Below the pieces are notes generated by a model. The model did not search any database. It worked only from the letters and a program-made list of their open reading frames with translations, and was not told where the DNA came from. 39,775 nt of DNA from Sulfurimonas sp. SAG-AH-194-I05 (GTDB taxonomy: Bacteria > Campylobacterota > Campylobacteria > Campylobacterales > Sulfurimonadaceae). The stretch spans positions 1 through 39,775 of the forward strand of contig NZ_JAEMVA010000016.1 of assembly GCF_029215955.1 (NCBI RefSeq). The letters run 5' to 3'. Shown in pieces: positions 33,023-39,775 of this stretch. Within the stretch, counting starts at the first letter, position 1; each line of letters opens with the position of its first letter. Made by a program: the position numbers and the translations under genes.

Positions 33023-36000
33023 TTAGTTCCCCTTTTCTATATTTAAAGGTAGTTTTGTAAGATTTTTTGGCTTTATTAACCAAAAATTTCTTACCTCTAC
33101 TCTAAAGTTTTCAAGTAATTCTTTCGCTTTTTTACTTTCAGTTTCTACAACATAATCTTTAAGTAATTTTTTGAGTAGATGCCTTGCATCAGCACCCTCA
33201 TCTGTATCGATTCGTACAGCTTCCACTAACTCACGATTAACATTTTCAACAAAAGAATGATCAGCATCGTATACAAAACTAATACCACCCGTCATTCCAG
33301 CACCAAAGTTAATTCCAGTACGACCAAGAATAACAACAATACCACCTGTCATATACTCACATGCGTTATCGCCTGATCCTTCAACAATTGCTAAAGCACC
33401 AGAGTTACGAACAGCAAAACGCTCACCAACTGATCCTGAAATATAAAGCTTTCCACCAGTTGCACCATAAAGACATGTGTTACCACCAGCAGAAAAATCT
33501 TCACCCTCATTTTTAGAAGTGATAATAATTTTACCCCCATGCATACCTTTACCAAGGTAGTCATTTGCAACACCATTGAGGTAAATAGAAACACCAGGAA
33601 TCAAGAATGCACCAAGTGCTTGTCCAGCTACACCCGTTAAGTTGATTTTGATAGTATCTGCTTTAAGACCTTCATCACCATAATACTGCGCAATTTCACC
33701 CGATACTAGTGCTCCGAAACTTCTATGTACATTTTTAATTTCTCTATTAATTCTAATAGGGTGTTCAGGATGTTTAATAGCGCTCATAGCTTCTTTTAAA
33801 ACACCTTTTTCAAAAGTGTTATCATCAAAAGGATGGTTGTATTTTTGTTGGTGTGTATTTATTCCCTCTTCTTCATGTAAAATAGAAGAGAAGTCAAATT
33901 TTTGGGCAAAGTCATCTTTCACAACCTTAAGTACTGAGACCTGACCTATCATCTCTTCCATCGTTTTATAACCCAACTCTGCCATAATCGAACGTACATC
34001 TTCAGCTAAAAGTGTAAAGAAGTTGATTACTTGATCCACATGTCCTTTAAAGAACTCTGAACGAAGTTTTTCATTTTGCGTAGCGATACCTACTGAACAT
34101 TTATTTACATGGCAAATTCGAAGCATTTTGCATCCAACAATAGTAAGAACACCCGTACCAAATGCATACGATTCAGCACCTAAAAGTGCGGCTTTTACTA
34201 CATCTAAACCAGTTTTAAGTCCACCATCTGTTTGAAGTTCTACCATACCACGAAGATTATTTGCCTTTAAAGCATTATGTGCTTCACTTAGACCTATCTC
34301 CCATGGGTTTCCAGCAAACTTAATCGAAGTAAGAGGAGCAGCACCAGTACCACCATCACCACCGGAGATGATAATTTTATCTGCATACGCTTTTGTAACA
34401 CCCGTTGCAATTGTTCCAACACCGATGGTAGAAACAAGTTTAACAGCAACGCGAGCTACAGGATTTACTTGCTTAATGTCAAAAATAAGCTGTGCTAAAT
34501 CTTCAATAGAATAAATATCATGATGAGGAGGAGGTGAAATAAGTGTAACACCAGGAACTGTATGACGAAGTTTACCGATTAAAGCAGTAACCTTATGCCC
34601 TGGAAGTTGTCCACCTTCACCCGGTTTTGCACCTTGTGCCACTTTAATTTGTACTTCATCAGCCGAACGTAAATACGCAGGTGTAACACCAAAACGACCA
34701 GATGCAACTTGCTTGATTTTTGAAACTCTATTTGTTCCAAAACGTGCTTTATCTTCTCCACCCTCACCTGAGTTTGACTGACCACCAATAGTGTTCATAG
34801 CAATCGCAATTGTCTCATGTGCTTCTGGGGAGATAGAACCAAGACTCATAGCAGCAGATGCAAAACGTTTAAAAATTACTTCTTTTGGTTCAACTTCACT
34901 TATATCAATCGCTTTTCTGTTGGATTTAAGTTCAAAAAAATCACGAATGTACTTAAGCCCACGCTTATGAATAATATTTTTCAGTGTATCAAAGTCTTCT
35001 TTTTTTCCACTTGCAGCAACTGCATGGATAGCATGAATAACAGAAGGTCCAAAATCGTGATGTTCTTGTCCGCTATAAAACTTATAAAAACCACCAATAT
35101 TTAAAGGGAAAATCTTTTTAAAACCATCTTCTACAAATGCTTCTTTATGGTACTTTGTAATTCTTTCATCTATATCTTTATATGTTAAACCACCGAGCTC
35201 TGAATTTGAGTTAAGAAAACAATCGGAAACTATTTCATCATTTAAACCCAGTACATCAAAAAGACCAGCATTACGATATGACGCAATCGTCGCAATTCCC
35301 ATTTTTGACATAATTTTTAATAAACCCGCACCCATTGCGGTATGAACAGACTTAATACCTTCACTACACTCCATAGTTAAAACATTTGATGTTTGTATTT
35401 TATCAATAACCGTTGCAAAAAGTAAATTAGGGTAAATTGCACTTGCCCCATAACCTATAAGAACAGCTGCACTATGCGAGTCTACAACTTCACCTGTAAT
35501 ACAAATCATAGATGACAAATGACGTACTTTTGCTTTTAAGAGTGCAAAATTCAAGCGTCCTACTACCATTGCCATTGGAATAACTTTTGTATTCTCATCA
35601 AAGGCAGCATCGTCTAAAATAATAATACGTGTCCCATCATCCTTCACTGACTTTATAATTGTTTCAACTAAAGTGCCTAAAGTATTTTCTAAAGAATCTG
35701 TATAGGCAGTTGAAAATGTAGTGTTATGATAAAAAGCTTGGTAACGTGGTGACGTTTTATCGCCAAACGATTTTAAAACTTCTAATTTTTCATTTGTTAT
35801 AATTGGAGAAATAGATTTTAAACGGTGTGCATGTGTAGGAATCTCATCTAAAATATTATGAACTTCTCCAAAACCAGTATTTAAACTCATAACAACTTTT
35901 TCACGAATAGGGTCAATTGGTGGATTTGTAACTTGTGCAAATTTTTGTTTAAAATAGTCTGTAAAATTTCTTTGTTTATTTGAAAATGCTGCGATTGGAG

Positions 36001-37462
36001 TGTCGTCACCCATGGAACCAACAGCTTCTTTAGAGTCTATTATCATAGGCTCAATCACTTGCTCAATAATCTCTTGTGTAACATTAAAATATCTTTGTCT
36101 TTTAACAAAATTTTCACGAGAAAATTCACATTTTGAAGTGTACTGTACTTCCACATGTTCTTGAAGGTAAATCATATGTTCATTGAGCCATTTCATATAT
36201 GGATTTGATGATTTTAGGTAATCATTGATTTGCTCATTTTTAAGAATTTTACCAAATTTGAGGTCAAGTCCTAGCATCTCACCAGACTGCAGGCGACCAC
36301 GTTCTTTAATATCTTCTTCTGCAATATCAACTACACCATACTCACTCGCAATAAGTAAGTTGTCATCCTTAGTAATAATATATTTTGAAGGACGAAGACC
36401 ATTACGGTCAAGGACACAACCTATATAACGACCATCTGTTACAGAAAATGCAGCAGGACCATCCCATGCTTCAAAAACAGTTGAATGGTACTCATAAAAA
36501 GCACGAAGTTCAGGATCCATATGAGGAGCATTTTGCCATGCTGATGGAATAACTGCACGAACAGCCTTGAAAAAATCCATACCATTTACAATTAAAAATT
36601 CAAAAAAGTTGTCTGCTGAAGCAGAATCTGAAGAATCAAGTTGTAAAATTGGTAAAATTCTTTCAATCTCTTCAGCTGTAAATACATCAGACTTAATAGA
36701 TTCTGATTTTATTTCTACATTTAAGCGATTTCCCTCAACTGAGTTAATCTCACCATTATGGGCAACTGCACGAAAAGGTTGTGCTAGTCTCCATTCAGGA
36801 AGTGTATTTGTTGAAAACCTTTGGTGAAAAAGTGAAAAAGATATTTTAAAATCTTCATCTTGAAAATCTTTATAAAATTCTTTAATATGTGTAGGCATTA
36901 CAAGCCCTTTATAAGAAAGGACACTTGAACTCATAGAAGAAATATAAAAATCTCTATCTTTCACTAATGTATGCTCAACTTCTTTACGAGAAAGGTATAA
37001 AAGGGCATCAAATCTGTTTGTAGCCATAATAGAGTTTGGAGTAATAATTAACTGTACTATATTTGGTAAAGAAGCAATAGCTTGGTCACCAAGTGCATTA
37101 ATATCTACAGGCACATCACGAGTCATCACAATTTTAAGGTCATTGTTTGTACAAATATCTTCTATTGTTTTTAAATGTGCTCTATCTTTTGTAAAAACAG
37201 AGGCTACTGCAAACTGAGAAGAAAGTTCAACACCGTTTTGTGATGTTATTTTTCGTATAAATTCTTCTGGCATAGATAAAAGTAAACCACTTCCATCTCC
37301 AGTTTTTCCATCTGCTGCAACTGCACCACGGTGCATCATTCTCTCGAGTGCTGTAACTGCGTCATCTAAAACCTTGCGTGATGCTTTATTTTTAATGTTG
37401 GCAACAAGACCAAAACCACAGTTATCTTTAAATGATCGTAATAAATCATGATGTTTAACCAT
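33023..37462 (-). CDS. gltB: Glutamate synthase large subunit
   Basis: 1479 aa from the ATG at 37462, which has AGGAG eight bases upstream; a start at 37489 would add nine residues without a ribosome site. Cleavage of 14 residues would expose C15 (CGFGLVANI), the nucleophile of the amidotransferase domain (about 15-420). The central domain, the FMN-binding synthase domain (about 800-1180) and the C-terminal beta-helix GXGXG domain follow. The three cysteines near 1110-1121 (CKMLRICHVNKC) are [3Fe-4S] ligands. Usual length is about 1480-1530. It leads the gltBD operon, with an imperfect palindrome at its predicted promoter. Confidence 0.97.
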   Translation of the reverse strand: MVKHHDLLRSFKDNCGFGLVANIKNKASRKVLDDAVTALERMMHRGAVAADGKTGDGSGLLLSMPEEFIRKITSQNGVELSSQFAVASVFTKDRAHLKTIEDICTNNDLKIVMTRDVPVDINALGDQAIASLPNIVQLIITPNSIMATNRFDALLYLSRKEVEHTLVKDRDFYISSMSSSVLSYKGLVMPTHIKEFYKDFQDEDFKISFSLFHQRFSTNTLPEWRLAQPFRAVAHNGEINSVEGNRLNVEIKSESIKSDVFTAEEIERILPILQLDSSDSASADNFFEFLIVNGMDFFKAVRAVIPSAWQNAPHMDPELRAFYEYHSTVFEAWDGPAAFSVTDGRYIGCVLDRNGLRPSKYIITKDDNLLIASEYGVVDIAEEDIKERGRLQSGEMLGLDLKFGKILKNEQINDYLKSSNPYMKWLNEHMIYLQEHVEVQYTSKCEFSRENFVKRQRYFNVTQEIIEQVIEPMIIDSKEAVGSMGDDTPIAAFSNKQRNFTDYFKQKFAQVTNPPIDPIREKVVMSLNTGFGEVHNILDEIPTHAHRLKSISPIITNEKLEVLKSFGDKTSPRYQAFYHNTTFSTAYTDSLENTLGTLVETIIKSVKDDGTRIIILDDAAFDENTKVIPMAMVVGRLNFALLKAKVRHLSSMICITGEVVDSHSAAVLIGYGASAIYPNLLFATVIDKIQTSNVLTMECSEGIKSVHTAMGAGLLKIMSKMGIATIASYRNAGLFDVLGLNDEIVSDCFLNSNSELGGLTYKDIDERITKYHKEAFVEDGFKKIFPLNIGGFYKFYSGQEHHDFGPSVIHAIHAVAASGKKEDFDTLKNIIHKRGLKYIRDFFELKSNRKAIDISEVEPKEVIFKRFASAAMSLGSISPEAHETIAIAMNTIGGQSNSGEGGEDKARFGTNRVSKIKQVASGRFGVTPAYLRSADEVQIKVAQGAKPGEGGQLPGHKVTALIGKLRHTVPGVTLISPPPHHDIYSIEDLAQLIFDIKQVNPVARVAVKLVSTIGVGTIATGVTKAYADKIIISGGDGGTGAAPLTSIKFAGNPWEIGLSEAHNALKANNLRGMVELQTDGGLKTGLDVVKAALLGAESYAFGTGVLTIVGCKMLRICHVNKCSVGIATQNEKLRSEFFKGHVDQVINFFTLLAEDVRSIMAELGYKTMEEMIGQVSVLKVVKDDFAQKFDFSSILHEEEGINTHQQKYNHPFDDNTFEKGVLKEAMSAIKHPEHPIRINREIKNVHRSFGALVSGEIAQYYGDEGLKADTIKINLTGVAGQALGAFLIPGVSIYLNGVANDYLGKGMHGGKIIITSKNEGEDFSAGGNTCLYGATGGKLYISGSVGERFAVRNSGALAIVEGSGDNACEYMTGGIVVILGRTGINFGAGMTGGISFVYDADHSFVENVNRELVEAVRIDTDEGADARHLLKKLLKDYVVETESKKAKELLENFRVEVRNFWLIKPKNLTKLPLNIEKGN

Positions 37463-37525
37463 TACTTCTCCTAAAATTTGTAAATTCATTCTTAAATATT
37501 TGATATTTAAGCTTTTTTTAAACTA

Positions 37526-37547
37526 ACTTAGTCTATTTAGACAAAGT
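37526..37547 (-). promoter_or_regulatory. Interrupted palindrome near the gltB transcription start
   Basis: ACTT-a-GTCTA-TT-TAGAC-a-AAGT, 22 bases with nine matching pairs and one mismatch per arm, just downstream of the gltB -10 box and about 64-85 bases before the start codon. The position suits a repressor operator for nitrogen control; no regulator is identified. Confidence 0.4.
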
Positions 37548-37553
37548 GATGTT

Positions 37554-37559
37554 ATTATA
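37554..37559 (-). promoter_or_regulatory. Putative -10 box for gltBD
   Basis: TATAAT on the minus strand in TTGTATAATAACATC, about 92 bases before the gltB ATG. Confidence 0.5.
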
Positions 37560-37580
37560 CAATTTAAAGGTTTAAAAAAG

Positions 37581-37586
37581 TATAAT
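37581..37586 (+). promoter_or_regulatory. Putative -10 box for recO
   Basis: TATAAT in AAGTATAATTTTAATG, 55 bases before the recO ATG, divergent from the gltB promoter. Confidence 0.45.
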
Positions 37587-37640
37587 TTTAATGAAATTTA
37601 TTCTAGAAATTTTAATTTTGTGTAGAGAAGAAGCAAAAAA

Positions 37641-38258
37641 ATGCAGGGTTATATAATAAATCTTAACAAAGTCAAAGAAGAAGATTTAATAGTTACCATA
37701 TTATCAAAAAAAAACTTATACACTCTTTATAGATTTTATGGGGCAAGACATGGAACAATAAATATTGGTTTTAAAATAGACTACGAAATTGAAGATTCTT
37801 CCAAAGCCACAATATCACGTCTCAAAGATGTAATTCACATAGGTTTCCCTTGGATGAATGACTACAAACTTCTCCGTCTGTGGCAAGACTTTTTAGCTCT
37901 TTTTCATAAACATTTAAAAGATACGGAAGATATTGGTACTTTTTATTTTGATTTAATTGAGGATTCTTCGCAAAAATGGGGAAAACAAAATCCAAAAAGG
38001 ATTGCTGTTGAGGCTTATGTAAAAATACTTTCACATGAAGGTCGTCTTCATTATGAAAATATTTGTTTTTTATGTTCTAAAAAAATCGAAAATAAAATTT
38101 CTTTATTAAGGGCTTATCTTCCAACACACGAAAGATGTTCTTATACACTTAGTATAAATGCACATGCACTTGAAGAACTTTTTACAAACCATTCATCACT
38201 CTTTTTATCTGATAAGGAGATACAAAGACTTTGGATAGTGTTACTAGAAGGATTATAA
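37641..38258 (+). CDS. recO: DNA repair protein RecO (short Campylobacterota form)
   Basis: 205 aa, shorter than the 240 aa common elsewhere but normal for this phylum. The N-terminus is an OB-fold-like domain (MQGYIINLNKVKEEDLIVTIL, LYRFYGARHGTINIGFKIDYEIE), followed by a helical domain. A zinc-binding motif is reduced to C143 and C146 (CFLC) plus H168 and C171 in THERC. RecO loads RecA with RecR during gap repair. The ribosome site is AGAAGAAG. It is transcribed alone. Confidence 0.88.
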   Translation: MQGYIINLNKVKEEDLIVTILSKKNLYTLYRFYGARHGTINIGFKIDYEIEDSSKATISRLKDVIHIGFPWMNDYKLLRLWQDFLALFHKHLKDTEDIGTFYFDLIEDSSQKWGKQNPKRIAVEAYVKILSHEGRLHYENICFLCSKKIENKISLLRAYLPTHERCSYTLSINAHALEELFTNHSSLFLSDKEIQRLWIVLLEGL

Positions 38259-38325
38259 AGTCTATTAAATACATTTCATATGAAATTTTCGAGTTACATT
38301 TAAGTCTTAACTAGACAACAAGTGA

Positions 38326-38331
38326 TATAAT
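38326..38331 (+). promoter_or_regulatory. Putative -10 box for the chemoreceptor gene
   Basis: TATAAT in AGTGATATAATCTTTG, 37 bases before the ATG at 38368. No sigma-28 flagellar-type motif is seen. Confidence 0.55.
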
Positions 38332-38367
38332 CTTTGTTAATATTTATAACGCAAGGATACATACACA

Positions 38368-39775
38368 ATGAATTCATCGTTAGACAAGGTAGCACAGTCC
38401 AATTTTTGGCAACTTATTATATTTTTAGTAGGCTTTATTGCTGAAGTTTTATTAGTAGAGTTTTCTTTTACTCTCTTAGGTGTAACTGCTGTACATATTG
38501 CTTTAGCTCTGTATTTAAGACATCATCTTCAGTATGTTAAGTCAAGTGTAAAAGACATTACTGTGCAATTAACACAGGCAAGTGAAGGTGACTTTAACAC
38601 AAAGGCTACACCATATGGTCAAGGTGAAACAGTTGTTATGGCTGAAGAGTTTAACAAATTTTTCACACAACTGAACTTTTATATGCATGAAACTTCTAAG
38701 GCTATTGAAGATGCTTCAAACAATACCTTTGCACATGCCTCATCTGAAAATTTAAACCCTTCTTTTACGCAATCAACACAGATGGTAAACAAGTCTGTAG
38801 ATTCTATTGAAAATGCTTATATTATGATTTTACGTGGTGAGATGTCAAATATATTACATCAAACTGGAGGAGGAATATCTGATGGACTGAAAATCGTTCA
38901 ATCAGACTTAATCCAAAGTTCAGAGGATGTTATTGGGGTGTCTACAAGTGTTAAAGACATTGAAACGAAATCTATTGAAAGTATCGCTTCTGTTGCTGGC
39001 ATTAAAACTGAATACGAAGCTTTAATTGAAATGCTTTCACAGTCACATAGTAGTATCGGTGTTTTAAACGAAAGAACAAATGAAATTTCTAATGTTCTTC
39101 AACTCATTAAAGATATCGCTGATCAAACAAACTTACTTGCTCTTAATGCTGCTATTGAAGCTGCTCGTGCAGGTGAGCATGGTCGTGGTTTCGCTGTTGT
39201 TGCTGATGAAGTTCGTAAACTTGCTGAGAGAACACAAAAAGCTACTTCTGAGATTGGAGTAACAATTAGTACACTCCAACAAGAAACACGTGAAGTTCAA
39301 GAATCTTCTGATACTATCTCAGCAATTGCACAAAATGCTCTTGAGAGTGTTCATAACTTTGAAGTTGTTTTAAATAACTTTAAAGACACCTCAGTTGAAT
39401 CTGCGCAATCGAGTAACTACATTAAAGATAAACTCTTTATGATTCTTATTAAAATAGACCATATTCTTTATAAATCAAATGCGTATTCATCTGTTTTAGC
39501 TGAAAAGAAGACTATGGCATTTGGTAACCATAAAGGGTGTCGTCTTGGGAAATGGTACTTAAGTAAAGGTAAAAATGAGTTCGGTCATACAGATGCATAC
39601 AAAGCAGCTGATATTCCACATGCTAAGGTGCATACACATGCGCTTAAAAATATTACATATATAGAGAACAACACAGCGATGGATCCTCAAAACAGAGATA
39701 CTATCGTACAAAACTTTATCGATATGGAAAAAGCTAGTTCGGAACTATTTGTGCATTTAGATGCAATGGTTATAG
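38368..39775 (+). CDS. Methyl-accepting chemotaxis protein with CZB domain (3' end cut by window edge)
   Basis: 469 codons are visible and the frame is open at the edge. Two hydrophobic helices (about 14-31 and 33-50) are joined with almost no loop, so there is no periplasmic sensor domain. A short HAMP-like linker (about 55-105) leads to the signalling region; the hairpin tip around residues 247-287 has [20 protein letters not shown] and then [16 protein letters not shown]. The C-terminal part is a chemoreceptor zinc-binding domain: H365, C391 in GCRLGKWY, and histidines in PHAKVHTH (418-424). CZB receptors such as TlpD sense hypochlorite or energy state from the cytoplasm; this one appears membrane-anchored. 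Ribosome site AAGGAT precedes ATG. Confidence 0.9.
   Translation, partial: MNSSLDKVAQSNFWQLIIFLVGFIAEVLLVEFSFTLLGVTAVHIALALYLRHHLQYVKSSVKDITVQLTQASEGDFNTKATPYGQGETVVMAEEFNKFFTQLNFYMHETSKAIEDASNNTFAHASSENLNPSFTQSTQMVNKSVDSIENAYIMILRGEMSNILHQTGGGISDGLKIVQSDLIQSSEDVIGVSTSVKDIETKSIESIASVAGIKTEYEALIEMLSQSHSSIGVLNERTNEISNVLQLIKDIADQTNLLALNAAIEAARAGEHGRGFAVVADEVRKLAERTQKATSEIGVTISTLQQETREVQESSDTISAIAQNALESVHNFEVVLNNFKDTSVESAQSSNYIKDKLFMILIKIDHILYKSNAYSSVLAEKKTMAFGNHKGCRLGKWYLSKGKNEFGHTDAYKAADIPHAKVHTHALKNITYIENNTAMDPQNRDTIVQNFIDMEKASSELFVHLDAMVI

Noticed and set aside
37463..37489. Upstream ATG for gltB
   Set aside because: There is no ribosome site before it, while AGGAG lies just before the ATG at 37462, which also gives a 14-residue propeptide before the catalytic cysteine.
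38273..38286. Perfect palindrome ATTTCATATGAAAT after recO as terminator
   Set aside because: As a hairpin it has only a five-base A/T-rich stem and a short T run, too weak to claim.
39080..39262. Short leucine-rich frame near the right edge
   Set aside because: It is an alternative frame of the chemoreceptor signalling domain, whose true frame is open from 38368 to the edge.

Overview
The window reads as chromosomal DNA of a chemolithoautotrophic Campylobacterota (former Epsilonproteobacteria), most like Sulfurimonas or a near relative. The reasons are the low G+C, A/T-rich spacers with TATAAT-type -10 boxes and weak -35 regions, the short epsilon-type RecO (205 aa), an E-type succinate dehydrogenase/fumarate reductase, a ferredoxin-dependent 2-oxoacid oxidoreductase of the reductive TCA type, and a DAB inorganic-carbon pump. 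Genus assignment is inference; there is no rRNA or tRNA gene in the window.

Layout. 1-5000: the start of a lysine-rich protein gene running off the left edge, ychF, then a leftward run thiL-truD-psd-unknown (258 aa). 5100-10650: a rightward operon for a cytoplasmic SdhA/SdhB/SdhE-type complex, followed by a gene whose product looks like an SdhB-SdhE chimera stripped of almost all cluster-binding cysteines, then xth. 10650-16100: leftward genes for a Mn-dependent pyrophosphatase, a glycine-zipper lipoprotein, a pentahaem cytochrome c, a DAO-type flavoprotein and a trypsin-like protease, then a VF530-type small protein on the other strand. 16100-21200: rhodanese and glyS leftward, superoxide reductase rightward, then an unknown/MOSC pair and a G3E (CobW-like) GTPase leftward. 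21350-25050: a five-gene 2-oxoacid:ferredoxin oxidoreductase operon. 25350-30920: a DAB-type operon with dabB, a small membrane protein, dabA and a 105-aa partner. 31200-37470: a single-domain response regulator and gltB-gltD. 37640-39775: recO and a chemoreceptor with a CZB domain that runs off the right edge.

How it fits together. The DAB pump, the ferredoxin-dependent carboxylating oxidoreductase and the SdhABE-type enzyme (which can run as fumarate reductase) would together supply inorganic carbon to, and run steps of, a reductive TCA cycle. GltBD would draw 2-oxoglutarate into glutamate. Superoxide reductase, the periplasmic cytochrome, the rhodanese and the protease suggest a microaerophilic sulfur- or hydrogen-oxidising life at redox boundaries.

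The most striking item is the cofactor-poor SdhB/SdhE chimera at 8844-9824. Next come the embellished DAB operon beside the carbon-fixing oxidoreductase, and two inverted repeats sitting at the predicted promoters of the oxidoreductase and gltBD operons. I saw no CRISPR array, insertion sequence, prophage, tRNA or rRNA.
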